Both the position numbers and the translations under genes were made by a program. This document shows, piece after piece, positions 32,818-42,694 of a stretch of DNA of 64,000 nucleotides; position 1 is the stretch's first letter; each line of letters opens with the position of its first letter. Under the pieces are notes generated by a model. It saw only the letters and a program-made list of their open reading frames with translations. It ran no database searches and had not been told where the DNA came from. The DNA comes from Chlorobiaceae bacterium (GTDB taxonomy: Bacteria > Bacteroidota > Chlorobiia > Chlorobiales > Chlorobiaceae), in assembly GCA_013335405.1 (NCBI GenBank), contig JAAXVR010000005.1, positions 35,421 to 99,420 on the forward strand, read 5' to 3'.

Positions 32818-34521
32818 TTAATAAGTTCTTTCCTGAAGTTCGTAGCGTCCCATGGTAACAGGCTTTTCACCAAGGACGACCTTGCCGTTTTCCAGCGTGG
32901 CCATCGTGTGCCTGTGCCATTTATCATCATTCCTCACGGGAAAATCCACCCGGGTGTGGGAACCCCGGCTCTCTTCGCGCGCATAGGCTCCGGCTGCGAC
33001 AGACTCGGCAAGGTCGAGCATGTTTTTCAGCTCGAGGACCTGGATGAGGTTGGTGTTGTAAACGTCGCTGGTATCGAAGACCCGGACATGCCGGTAACGC
33101 TCCTTGAGCTCCGATACATCCTCGATGCCTTTCTTCAGGAGCGATGCCTCCCGGAAGATACCGACGTTCATTGCGAGGGTCTGTCCAAGCTCTTCACGCA
33201 GAGCGCCGTAGCGTTCGTAATGACCGGAAGGCTTCATGTAACTTCTCAACTCCTCGGTCTTCTCCCTGATTTCGGACTCGGGAATGATTCCGGGTGCGAA
33301 TTTCCCTGCCTCCTGTGCGGCTGTATTGCCCGCTATGCGTCCGAAAACGAGAATATCGAGCAGTGAATTGCCTCCAAGTCGGTTTGCGCCGTGAACGGAT
33401 ACGCAACCACATTCTCCGGCGGCATACACACCGCCCATGACAGTGCGGCCGAAATTGTCGGTATCGATGCCTCCCATGGAATAGTGGGCGGTCGGCCTGA
33501 CGGGTATCGGTTCATGGATGGGATCGACGCCCTCGAACTGCATCGACATTTCACGGATCTGAGGAAGACGTGACCTGATAAGGTCCGCTCCGAGGTGTGT
33601 GAGGTCCAGATGGATATACTTTCCTGCCGGGCTGTCGAAACCCCTGCCCTCGAGAATTTCCGTTTCGATGGAGCGGGCTACGAGGTCCCTCGGGCCGAGC
33701 TCCATTTTTTCCTTTGCGTACCTTGCCATGAATCGCTCACCATCCGCGTTGACAAGGTAGCCGCCCTCACCCCTGGCGCCTTCTGTGACGAGAAGGCCGC
33801 TTTTTCTCAACCCGGTCGGGTGGAACTGTACGAACTCCATATCCTTGAGCGGGATGCCGGCACGGAACGCTATGGCCTGGCCGTCTCCGGTGTTGCCTGC
33901 CGCGTTGCTCGAACGGTTCCAGTACATCTTCGCATAGCCGCCCGTAGCGAAAATCACCGTCTTTGCAGGAAATGCCTCGACCCTGCCCGTCTTGATGTTC
34001 ATTGCCAGAAGGCCTCTCATGCGGCTGCCGTTGACCGAGAGGCTCAGTGCGAAATATTCGTTGAAAAACATGACACCCTTCTTCAGGCACTGTTCATAGA
34101 GGGTCTGAAGGATCGTATGGCCGGTCTTGTCGGCGCAGTAACAGCAGCGCGGACGGCCGGCTCCTCCGAATGGACGCTGTGCAATCGTGTTATCATCCAT
34201 TCGAGACCATGGGGTACCCATGTTGTCGAGTTCGCGGATGATCCTGGGAGCTTCGCCGCAGAGCACTTCGACGGCATCCTGATCGGCAAGGTAATCGCTG
34301 CCCTTGATGGTGTCGAAAATGTGCATTTCCACCGTATCGTCCTTGGCCTTGTTGCCGAGAGCTGCGTTTGCGCCCCCCTGGGCGGCCGAAGTATGGGAGC
34401 GGTTAGGATAGACCTTCGAAAGCACGGCTATAGTCAGGGAAGGATTCGTTTTCATCGCTTCCATTGCCGCGTACAACCCGGCACCTCCGCCTCCGACAAT
34501 GACGATATCAAATGGTTTCAT
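32818..34521 (-). CDS. sdhA: Succinate dehydrogenase/fumarate reductase flavoprotein subunit
   Basis: [65 protein letters not shown]. Confidence 0.95.
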   Translation of the reverse strand: MKPFDIVIVGGGGAGLYAAMEAMKTNPSLTIAVLSKVYPNRSHTSAAQGGANAALGNKAKDDTVEMHIFDTIKGSDYLADQDAVEVLCGEAPRIIRELDNMGTPWSRMDDNTIAQRPFGGAGRPRCCYCADKTGHTILQTLYEQCLKKGVMFFNEYFALSLSVNGSRMRGLLAMNIKTGRVEAFPAKTVIFATGGYAKMYWNRSSNAAGNTGDGQAIAFRAGIPLKDMEFVQFHPTGLRKSGLLVTEGARGEGGYLVNADGERFMARYAKEKMELGPRDLVARSIETEILEGRGFDSPAGKYIHLDLTHLGADLIRSRLPQIREMSMQFEGVDPIHEPIPVRPTAHYSMGGIDTDNFGRTVMGGVYAAGECGCVSVHGANRLGGNSLLDILVFGRIAGNTAAQEAGKFAPGIIPESEIREKTEELRSYMKPSGHYERYGALREELGQTLAMNVGIFREASLLKKGIEDVSELKERYRHVRVFDTSDVYNTNLIQVLELKNMLDLAESVAAGAYAREESRGSHTRVDFPVRNDDKWHRHTMATLENGKVVLGEKPVTMGRYELQERTY

Positions 34522-34781
34522 ACGTTCATATCTCCTTGTGAGACGATTCGATCAGCCTCACCTGTTAAATGGCAGTGTCCTGCTGCGGCAGGGTCATGCC
34601 CGTTGAATATGTATGGATTTCAAGGTATTGCCGAGGAAAACCGGTATAGAACTCTGTAACGGACGGAAACATCTTTACATACTCTTCAGCAGATCCTCAT
34701 GGACAAGAGAAGAGCCCGGCATTCCTCATGCTTCCGAACGGTATAAAAACGGGACAGATGGCGGAACCGGATGTTTCCCGC

Positions 34782-35228
34782 TTACAGCGCTATGTTGTTG
34801 TCATGAACAGGAAGTTCCTCGACTGCATGGAGTACGTCGGTCATATTGAGCACGCCGATGACCTTGTTGCCCTCCATGACGGTAAGACGCCTGACATTGG
34901 TACGTTTCATGAGACGCAGGGCATACTTCACCCTGAGGCCCGGGTTGATGCTGATAACCGGCTTGCTCATGATCTGGAAGACAGGGGTATTCCATGGATC
35001 GCGATGGATATCCTCGCCCGGATCGATAACTTTTTCGAGGATATCCTTCTCGGTAACGATACCGTAGCAGTCGTCCTCGTTGCGCGGTTCGACGACAAGG
35101 CCGCTCTCGTTGCTTTTTTTCATGATCTGAAGTGCTTCAGCAACCGTACAGCTTCCCTTGATAACCTGGAAATTCTTCTGCATGAGGGCAGATACCGGGA
35201 GAGTGCGCAATGTTATAAGCTGATCCAT
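34782..35228 (-). CDS. Tandem CBS-domain protein
   Basis: 148 aa with two CBS repeats ([20 protein letters not shown]..., [20 protein letters not shown]...). Confidence 0.85.
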   Translation of the reverse strand: MDQLITLRTLPVSALMQKNFQVIKGSCTVAEALQIMKKSNESGLVVEPRNEDDCYGIVTEKDILEKVIDPGEDIHRDPWNTPVFQIMSKPVISINPGLRVKYALRLMKRTNVRRLTVMEGNKVIGVLNMTDVLHAVEELPVHDNNIAL

Positions 35229-35343
35229 AGGTCAGGTTCCTTGAAATATTGAAGAAGAAGAATGATGCTGATTATTCATCGAAGGATAAATAACCGAGCG
35301 ACGGTTTCATACATCGGAATAAACGGAGGGCTCGACGGCGCTA

Positions 35344-35357
35344 TAACTATATAGTTA
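35344..35357. promoter_or_regulatory. Candidate palindromic operator TAACTATATAGTTA upstream of the CBS-domain gene
   Basis: Perfect 14-nt palindrome about 115 nt upstream of the CBS gene start. Confidence 0.35.
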
Positions 35358-35424
35358 GCGAAGCATTCAATTTATAAAAAAAACCACAACAAATACAATA
35401 TGCTGCAGACAAAACGAAAAAGAA

Positions 35425-36066
35425 TTACGGAATACCATGCGCTTTTTTGTAAGCAGCCCAGTTCTGCTTGAGGTGCATGAATTCATCGAAATCCTTCGCA
35501 AGAAGGAAGGGGTTGGAAGAACATTCTTTGCCGATGGACGATACGGGTGAAACCCCGTAATCGTGCCCTGGAAATACCCTTGTGCCCGGCGGAAGTGTCA
35601 TGAGCTTCCGGTGAAGGGAATCATATTCCTGGCGGGCCTGCTCTTCAGTGTATGTACCGCCTATTTTACCGGTGAAAAGGGTATCGCCGGTAAAGACGGC
35701 ATCGCCTGCATGAAGACAGATCGAATCAGGAGTATGGCCCGGAGTGTGCATGACTCGCACGTCGAGCTCTCCGAGCCTGAAGACAGCCCCGTCCTCAACC
35801 CTGACCCCGATATCGGGACAGGTATCACCGAAAAGCAGCGGTCTGAGCCCGTAAAGTCTTCCCATGGCTGCATTGCCGTTGGTATGGTCGGCATGAGCGT
35901 GGGTTGAAAGGACGAAACGGATCTGGAACCCTTTTTCATCGGCGTACCTCGCAATGATCTCCGGAGAAAAAGAGGCATCTATCACCATCGCTTCCCGGGA
36001 TACTTCATCGGCTACAAGGTAACCGAAGTTCCTGTCGCCACCCATTCCGAACTGCTCGACAATCAT
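35425..36066 (-). CDS. MBL-fold metallo-hydrolase (glyoxalase II / persulfide-dioxygenase-like fold)
   Basis: STHAHADHTNGN, HTPGHTPDSICLH, GDTLFTGKIGG, FPGHDYG motifs; no rhodanese domain. Confidence 0.85.
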   Translation of the reverse strand: MIVEQFGMGGDRNFGYLVADEVSREAMVIDASFSPEIIARYADEKGFQIRFVLSTHAHADHTNGNAAMGRLYGLRPLLFGDTCPDIGVRVEDGAVFRLGELDVRVMHTPGHTPDSICLHAGDAVFTGDTLFTGKIGGTYTEEQARQEYDSLHRKLMTLPPGTRVFPGHDYGVSPVSSIGKECSSNPFLLAKDFDEFMHLKQNWAAYKKAHGIP

Positions 36067-36078
36067 GGTCGCATCCCT

Positions 36079-36387
36079 TCAGGCTGTTTTTTCGACATTC
36101 ATGAGAAAAGCCCTTGCGGGAAAATCCCCTTCGACGGTTATCGGGCTCTTTTCAAGTTCGAGCATGATCGCCTCTGCCTTATGATCATCGACAATGGCGA
36201 AACAGAGCGAAGAATAGATCCCGAGCGTCTGATCGGCCGGCCACCAGGACTGTACCTCTCCTCCCTTTTTTTCGCAGTTGCACCCCCTGATGTCCATGCT
36301 GCTGAACATGCTGACCTGATACTTTCTGAAAAGCTCCCGCACTTTCGGGCGGGACTCCTGATGCCCCATCACGGCCAAGAACTTCAT
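36079..36387 (-). CDS. Small Cys-containing protein, possibly PII-like/ferredoxin-fold, linked to an RND operon
   Basis: 102 aa, MKFLAVMGHQESRPKVRELFRKYQVSMFSSMDIRGCNCEKKGGEV...; lies between RND and MBL genes on the same strand. Confidence 0.65.
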   Translation of the reverse strand: MKFLAVMGHQESRPKVRELFRKYQVSMFSSMDIRGCNCEKKGGEVQSWWPADQTLGIYSSLCFAIVDDHKAEAIMLELEKSPITVEGDFPARAFLMNVEKTA

Positions 36388-36404
36388 TTTGTTTCCTCCC
36401 TCCG

Positions 36405-39400
36405 TCAGGTGGTTTTCTTTTCTGCGATATAATAAACGAGCGGTACAACGACAAGAGTCAGAACCGTGGAAAGCACCCCGCCCCAGATCATGGAAATAGC
36501 GAGGCCTTGGAAAATGGGATCGAAAAGCATGATCACCGAGCCGATAACAACAGCTCCCGAAGTGAGAATGATCGGTCGTGTCCTGACAGCAGCCGACTCT
36601 ATGATCGCCTGTTTCAGCTCGATGCCTTCATCGCGCCTGATCTGGATGAAATCGATGAGCAGCACCGAGTTGCGCACCATGATGCCTGCAAGGGCTATCA
36701 TGCCGATCATGCTGGTGGCCGTGAAAAACGCCCCGTGGATAAAATGTCCCGGAATGATGCCGACCAGGCTCAGCGGTATCGATATCATCATGATGAGCGG
36801 CGTCCTGAACGACTGGAACCATCCGACAATAAGGAGGTAGATAATGACAAGTACCACGGCGAATGCCGTTCCGAGGTCCCTGAACACTTCGAAGGTAATC
36901 TGCCACTCTCCGTCCCACTTCATTGCAGGTTTCTGTTCATTCGCAGGGGGAGCGGTATAGAGCGGATCAACACTGTATCCGCCGGGAAGCTTCAGCTGCT
37001 TTATTTTCTTGTCCATTTCCAGCATGGCGTAAACCGGGCTTTCCGTCACTCCTGCCACATCGGCGGTTACATAGACAACCCTGCGCAGGTCCTTGCGGTA
37101 GATGCTTTTCGGCTGGATCTTCTCCTCTATTTTCACGAGCTCTGAAAGGGGCACCATTTCGCCGGCGCGAAGCCGTGTCGTAAGGGATCCCATGCCCTGC
37201 GACTGCACGAAAATACCATCCAGATCCTTCAGTGTGCTCCTCTGGGCCTGCGGAAGACGGAGCTGGATTGTTACCGGATCATTTTCATTGCCTGCATGCA
37301 GCACACCGACGTCCATCCCCCCCAGTGACATGCGAAGCGTCTGGGCAATCTGCTCCGCGCTTACGCCACGCATCGCCGCTCGTTCCTTCTGCACGACAAG
37401 GTCGACCACTTTCTGGTCATCTTCCACGAGCCAGTCAACATCGACAACGCCGGGAGTCTCACGGAATATCTTCTGAACCTCTTTGGCAAGGGCGATCTGC
37501 TGCTCCTGGGAAGGACCGTAGATTTCCGCCACGATCGTCGACAGCACCGGCGGGCCGGGAGGAATCTCAACGATTTTCGCATTGCCGTCGTATTTCATGG
37601 CGATCTTCTGCACTTCGGCGCGAACCTTCTTCGCTATGTCATGGCTCTGGGCTTTCCTTTCGCCTTTCGGCACGAGGTTCACCTGAATATCGGCCATGTG
37701 CGGCGCCTGCCGGAGATAATAATGACGTACAAGCCCGTTGAAGTTGATCGGTGCGCTGGTACCCGCATAATACTGGTAACTGCTCACCTCGGGGACCGTC
37801 CTCAGGTATCCTGATATCTCCTTTGCCACGCGGGAGGTCTCTTCGAGGGAACTTCCTTCGGGCATGTCGAGAATGACCTGAAATTCGTTCTTGTTGTCGA
37901 ACGGGAGCATTTTCATCTGCACAGCCTTCATGGGAACCATAATGATCGCGCCTGCAAGCATGAGGCCGACAACAGCGAATGCGACGAAACGCATGAACGC
38001 GTTATCGAGCAGAGGCGAAAGCACCTTCCGGAAAAGGCGGTAGTATCCTGTTTTTGTGATATCATATTCGTCGTGACCGCCATGTTCGACCTTCAAAAGG
38101 CGATAGGAAAGCCAGGGGGTCACGATGAGCGCTATCAGAAGCGAGAAAATCATGGCAAGCGACGCCCCGATAGGCATCGGGCTCATGTAAGGGCCCATCA
38201 GGCCGGACACGAACACCATCGGGAGAACGGCGGCAATGACCGTGAACGTGGCCAGGATCGTCGGATTTCCTACTTCACTCACCGCAGTGATGGCAGCCTG
38301 GAGTCTCGGCTGTCGTTTCATCGAGAAATGCCTGTGAATGTTTTCGGCGATGATAATAGAATCGTCGACAACGATACCGGTCACGAAAATCAGCGCGAAA
38401 AGCGTAACCCTGTTCAGAGAGTAATTGAACAGGTAATAGACCAGCAGCGTCAGTGCGAACGTGATGGGAACCGAAACGAAGTTCACCAGCGCACCTCTCC
38501 AGCCGAGGAAAAAACCCACCACGATCGTTACGGCGACAATGGCGATGAAGAGATGTTCGAGCAGGGTGAAAACTTTTTCTGTCGCCGTTTCGCCATAATT
38601 TCTTGTTTCGGTGACCGTGATGTCAGCAGGAATAAGCGAACCCTTCAGATGATCGACCTGATCGATCACCTTTTCGGCGAGCACCGAAGCGTCGGCCCCT
38701 TTGCGTTTCGCTACCGTGAGGGTTACCGCCGGATATTCCCCGCGGTCTTTAGCGTGCGATGCCGCACCCCATCCGAAAAAGCTGTAGTTGCGCACCTCTT
38801 CGGGACCATCGACAATCGTGGCGACATCCCTCACATAGACCGGCAAACCGCCGTACACCCCGACGACGATATTCGAGACATCATCGGCGTTTTCGAGGAA
38901 ACTGCCCGATTTGACGATGATTTCACTGTTCTCCCGACTGAAATTGCCTGACGTCATCTGGCTGTTTGCCATCTGGATCTGTCGGGCAATCTGGAGTGCG
39001 CTCACGTTGTACTCCTGAAGCTTCTCCTTGCGGAGCTGTACACGTACCTGGCGATGAAGCCCGCCCTTGATTTCCACATCACCGATATTCTGAACTTTTT
39101 TCAGCTCGTCTGCCACATCCCGCGCTGTATTCCTGAGCTGGAAGGGATCCCGCTCCTTGCTCCAGAACGTGAGGTTCAGAACCGGGACATCGTCTATGGC
39201 CACTTTTTTCATAAGCGGCATCTGGACGCCGGGAGGCATTTTGTCCATATTTTTCAGGAGCGTTGCCCAGAGCTTCACCATGCTCGATTCGGTCTCCTCC
39301 CCAACCTTGAAACGCACGGTCACCATCGCAAAATCGGGCATGGCAGTAGAGTAGACATAATCGACACCCGGAATTTCAGTGAGTGATCGCTCGAACGGTT

Positions 39401-39608
39401 TCGCCACCCTGTCCTCTACCTCCGATGGTACCGCTCCGGGATAGGGGATATAGATATCGACCATGGGGACCACGATCTGCGGCTCTTCCTCGCGTGGCGT
39501 CATCAGCGTCGCTATGATGCCGACCAGCATCGCTGCCAGCATCAGAAGCGGCGTGATCTTGGAATTGATGAACTGCTTTGCGATCCTGCCTGCTATGCCT
39601 TCATTCAT
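36405..39608 (-). CDS. Efflux RND transporter permease subunit
   Basis: About 1067 aa; IYIPYPGAVPSEVEDRVAKPFE, GIVVDDSIIIAENIHRH, duplicated TM architecture. Confidence 0.95.
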   Translation of the reverse strand: MNEGIAGRIAKQFINSKITPLLMLAAMLVGIIATLMTPREEEPQIVVPMVDIYIPYPGAVPSEVEDRVAKPFERSLTEIPGVDYVYSTAMPDFAMVTVRFKVGEETESSMVKLWATLLKNMDKMPPGVQMPLMKKVAIDDVPVLNLTFWSKERDPFQLRNTARDVADELKKVQNIGDVEIKGGLHRQVRVQLRKEKLQEYNVSALQIARQIQMANSQMTSGNFSRENSEIIVKSGSFLENADDVSNIVVGVYGGLPVYVRDVATIVDGPEEVRNYSFFGWGAASHAKDRGEYPAVTLTVAKRKGADASVLAEKVIDQVDHLKGSLIPADITVTETRNYGETATEKVFTLLEHLFIAIVAVTIVVGFFLGWRGALVNFVSVPITFALTLLVYYLFNYSLNRVTLFALIFVTGIVVDDSIIIAENIHRHFSMKRQPRLQAAITAVSEVGNPTILATFTVIAAVLPMVFVSGLMGPYMSPMPIGASLAMIFSLLIALIVTPWLSYRLLKVEHGGHDEYDITKTGYYRLFRKVLSPLLDNAFMRFVAFAVVGLMLAGAIIMVPMKAVQMKMLPFDNKNEFQVILDMPEGSSLEETSRVAKEISGYLRTVPEVSSYQYYAGTSAPINFNGLVRHYYLRQAPHMADIQVNLVPKGERKAQSHDIAKKVRAEVQKIAMKYDGNAKIVEIPPGPPVLSTIVAEIYGPSQEQQIALAKEVQKIFRETPGVVDVDWLVEDDQKVVDLVVQKERAAMRGVSAEQIAQTLRMSLGGMDVGVLHAGNENDPVTIQLRLPQAQRSTLKDLDGIFVQSQGMGSLTTRLRAGEMVPLSELVKIEEKIQPKSIYRKDLRRVVYVTADVAGVTESPVYAMLEMDKKIKQLKLPGGYSVDPLYTAPPANEQKPAMKWDGEWQITFEVFRDLGTAFAVVLVIIYLLIVGWFQSFRTPLIMMISIPLSLVGIIPGHFIHGAFFTATSMIGMIALAGIMVRNSVLLIDFIQIRRDEGIELKQAIIESAAVRTRPIILTSGAVVIGSVIMLFDPIFQGLAISMIWGGVLSTVLTLVVVPLVYYIAEKKTT

Positions 39609-40020
39609 GGCTCTCTCTCTCATTTGTTTCTGAAACCTGCGCTTTTACCGGAGCACCGTCCACGAGACCGACGGACGCACTGCCTGCAACCTGTTCTCCC
39701 GCATCGAGACCCCCGAGCACCACAAGTTCCCCATTGGCTGAACGGCCCGGATTGATCCACCTGACAACAGCCCTTCCATCCCCCCCGACGACATAAACGC
39801 CCGTGAGAGCACCCCGCCGGAACACAGCAGCTTCGGGAATGACAAATTCAGTTGTACCGGCCGGATCGGTCCTTTTTTCCACAGTCACAATACTGACCTC
39901 AGCCACCGCTGTCTCCTGCTCCATGTTTGCTTTCGGCAACCTGCCCTTATCGCTGCATGCGCCAAAAAGTGCAGACAGAACAAGAAGAAGCATCGTGATG
40001 ATTTTTCCCGTGACTCTCAT
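39601..40020 (-). CDS. Very short RND periplasmic adaptor-like lipoprotein, probably lacking the central adaptor domains
   Basis: 139 aa: lipobox LFGAC, then AEVSIVTVEKRTDPAGTTE joined directly to the adaptor C-terminal block VIPEAAVFRRGALTGVYVVGGDGRAVVRWINPGRSANGELVVLGGLDAGEQV. Confidence 0.65.
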   Translation of the reverse strand: MRVTGKIITMLLLVLSALFGACSDKGRLPKANMEQETAVAEVSIVTVEKRTDPAGTTEFVIPEAAVFRRGALTGVYVVGGDGRAVVRWINPGRSANGELVVLGGLDAGEQVAGSASVGLVDGAPVKAQVSETNERESHE

Positions 40021-40060
40021 TGTTGGATTTCTGATTCCACTTCATTAAAAAAAACCGTGC

Positions 40061-41389
40061 TCACTGTCTTCCCGCATGGTAGGCAAGCTCGCTTCTGGCA
40101 ATACAGTAATCATACCGGGCCTGATTGAGGCGAAGCTTCGCGTATGTATAAGCACCCTCGCGCATGAGCAGTTCGAACGTCATGGCCATACCGCTCCTGA
40201 ACTGGGTGCCGATATAGTCAAGGCTCACCCTGGCTTCATCGAGCGCCTGACGGGCGACGACAATCCTTGCCTTTGCGGTTTTCAGTTCGCGCAGGGATTT
40301 CCTGATCTCTGCAAGACTTCCGTTTTTTGCCGCCTCGTAATTATAAAGGGCTTCCATTTCCAGTGCTTTCGCTTCCTGTATCTTTCCTTCGGAAGCCATA
40401 CCGTCGTAAAGGTCCCACTGGACATTCAGGCCCATCATCCAGCTCGAACCACCCCCGAAGAGATCATTGCTGTGAAGGTCGGTTCGGAGAAAGCCGTTTA
40501 CGCGGGGAAGCCTCGCTGCCCTCGCCATTTCCCCCTGCTTTGCGGCAATATCACGAAAGCTCTTCATCGCCATGAGATCTTGCCTGGTCTCGGGCACGCT
40601 CTCCTCATCGACCTGGGGCACTCCCCTGTCGACGACAAAATCCCCGGCGGGTATGACAAGTACATCGGTATCGATGTTCAGAAGGGTTTTCAGTGCATCC
40701 GAAGCATTCCTGACGGCATCGTGCAGCATGAGCTTCTGTTCGTTCAGCTCCGCAACCCTCACATCCGTGGAAAGTTTGTCGGATTTCGACATCATTCCGG
40801 CATTGAACGCCCTTGAAGCATCGCGGCTGTGAGACCCCATGGTTGCGATGGACTGATCGATCGCCACGATATTCTTTCGTGCAAGAATAAGAGCGTAATA
40901 GAGCCTCGAAACCTGGAGTTCTATGCTCTCGGAAGTCCTTCCCGCCATATATTCCTGGGCTCTCTTCGCGCTCTTCGCTATCGAACTCCCTATTTTGGCG
41001 TCCGCATTGAAAATCGGCTGCATCACCTGCAGGGAGGTGCTGAAATCGTTGATGACGCTGGCATCGTTCAGCTTCACGGGATCGAAATCAGTCGTTTTGA
41101 TGATGTTCTGCTGCAGCTTGAACACCAGTGCCGCGCCTGGATCATTAGTGACCACCGCGTTTTCAATCAGCGTAACCTTCGGCAGCGAACCCTGGCGTGT
41201 CTGGGTGATTTTCGCCTCGGCCTGAGCCACCCTGCTGTTCGCCGCCTTGATGACAAAATTGTTTTCCCTTGCCATTCTGAGTGCGTCATCGAGCGACAGG
41301 CTCATTGTCCTCCGACTCTCTTTCGCATCGAGGTTTCCTGCCATGGCGGCAAGAACAGAGACAATAGCTATTATTTTAAAAGCTTTCAT
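40061..41389 (-). CDS. TolC-family outer membrane efflux protein
   Basis: Signal peptide, SLSLDDALRMARENNFVIKAANSRVAQAEAKI, long coiled-coil halves; 442 aa. Confidence 0.9.
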   Translation of the reverse strand: MKAFKIIAIVSVLAAMAGNLDAKESRRTMSLSLDDALRMARENNFVIKAANSRVAQAEAKITQTRQGSLPKVTLIENAVVTNDPGAALVFKLQQNIIKTTDFDPVKLNDASVINDFSTSLQVMQPIFNADAKIGSSIAKSAKRAQEYMAGRTSESIELQVSRLYYALILARKNIVAIDQSIATMGSHSRDASRAFNAGMMSKSDKLSTDVRVAELNEQKLMLHDAVRNASDALKTLLNIDTDVLVIPAGDFVVDRGVPQVDEESVPETRQDLMAMKSFRDIAAKQGEMARAARLPRVNGFLRTDLHSNDLFGGGSSWMMGLNVQWDLYDGMASEGKIQEAKALEMEALYNYEAAKNGSLAEIRKSLRELKTAKARIVVARQALDEARVSLDYIGTQFRSGMAMTFELLMREGAYTYAKLRLNQARYDYCIARSELAYHAGRQ

Positions 41390-41625
41390 GTCGTTGTCTG
41401 TTTCGAAATGAGTTTTACGATTTTTTCTACGCTTTCCGTGTCATTCCTGCTCATACATTCCCTGAGATTGCGGTTGAGCACAAGCGAGAACGTGTTGTCG
41501 AGCGCAGCTTTTGCCGCCTGGAATTGCGTAATGACCTGACTGCACCCTTCACCTCTTTCAATCATTCTGACAAGCCCTTCGATCTGACCTCCGACCTTTT
41601 TCAGCCTTATGATCACGTCATCCAT
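41386..41625 (-). CDS. CsoR/RcnR/CstR-family (DUF156) transcriptional repressor
   Basis: MDDVIIRLKKVGGQIEGLVRMIERGEGCSQVITQFQAAKAALDNTFSLVLNRNLRECM; family-defining helices with Cys28 and Cys57. Confidence 0.9.
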   Translation of the reverse strand: MDDVIIRLKKVGGQIEGLVRMIERGEGCSQVITQFQAAKAALDNTFSLVLNRNLRECMSRNDTESVEKIVKLISKQTTT

Positions 41626-41685
41626 GTGTTTTCCTATTTTGGTTTCCTGAACCAGCAGGCAAAACATTAACAATCATTAAATACC

Positions 41686-41704
41686 TATACCCCGTAAGGG
41701 TATA
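41686..41704. promoter_or_regulatory. Candidate CsoR/CstR-type operator
   Basis: Perfect inverted repeat TATACCC-CGTAA-GGGTATA about 60 nt upstream of the CsoR-family gene. Confidence 0.7.
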
Positions 41705-41776
41705 ATGTATAAAAAAAGAATGGAAAATGCAAGTGTATCGGATGAAGGGGCAAGGGGGGGAAATTCCGGAAACGGA

Positions 41777-42394
41777 TTACTTGCCTGAAGCGGCCACTTC
41801 GAGTTCTGAACAGCAGATGTCGGACTGTACCCGGCAAAGCATGCTTTCAGTTGCCTGCTGCATGATCTGGGACATGATGGCTTCGCTCATGAACTTGAGA
41901 ATGCCTTCAGGCATGAGGTTCAGGGGAAACGTGAGCTGGAAGTCGAGCGTTATGCTTGTATCGAAAAAAACGGAAGTACGGTTATCCTTCTGATGAAGCA
42001 GAAAAATTTCAGAAGTTGCCTTTCCGACAAACGTATTGGGATTAATGATTTCAAAAGAAGGGGTTTCCTGGACATAATCCCATCTGATTCGCTTGCCAGT
42101 GCGACTGAAATGCTCTTCGTTCTTGAGTTTCGGAAGCAGGTTTCGGCCATGGTGATCATCGAGCGAGAAGCTTTCTTCAAACTGCCTGACAAAAAAAACG
42201 GCCGTAATCGGATGATCGCGTGGATCTTTCACCTCGAAAACCCACTGGAAAATGTCGTGTTCCATGAAATACCTGACATTGGTACAGTATGGATTACACT
42301 TCAAAAGCTTTTCGTGGTTGGAAAAATAAATGGTCGATTCATGAAGACATGAGTCAAGGACTATATGAGCATTGCTTTTACCGACAACTTCCAT
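41777..42394 (-). CDS. Conserved hypothetical protein (SRPBCC/DUF1997-like)
   Basis: MEVVGKSNAHIVLDSCLHESTIYFSNHEKLLKCNPYCTNVRYFMEHDIFQWVFEVKDPRDHP...; upstream part of the 294-aa ORF looks non-coding. Confidence 0.55.
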   Translation of the reverse strand: MEVVGKSNAHIVLDSCLHESTIYFSNHEKLLKCNPYCTNVRYFMEHDIFQWVFEVKDPRDHPITAVFFVRQFEESFSLDDHHGRNLLPKLKNEEHFSRTGKRIRWDYVQETPSFEIINPNTFVGKATSEIFLLHQKDNRTSVFFDTSITLDFQLTFPLNLMPEGILKFMSEAIMSQIMQQATESMLCRVQSDICCSELEVAASGK

Positions 42395-42694
42395 GATCGT
42401 GCAATAATGAAATTGAGTAACATCCCGGCTCCTGACGGGAGTTTCGAATGGTGTAAACGCCTCAGGGCGCCTGACAGTTCCTGCGGAAAACCGATTATTG
42501 TCAACACCCGGCAAAAGCATTGGCCATGACGTCCAAAACACGTCGGAATAACCCGGCGCCCTGTCAGCCGTGCGTTTGCAATAACGGATAAAACACGTGC
42601 AAGGCGATAAAAATTTCGCTCCGAAAATGGCTGGTTGCCCCTGAAAAAACGGTACCCGCAAGTTTTCCCGGGAACCTTGACGGCTTTGCCTGTA

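Noticed and set aside
33595-34659. 354-aa + strand ORF
   Set aside because: Antisense to sdhA, which has unambiguous motifs; no recognisable domain.
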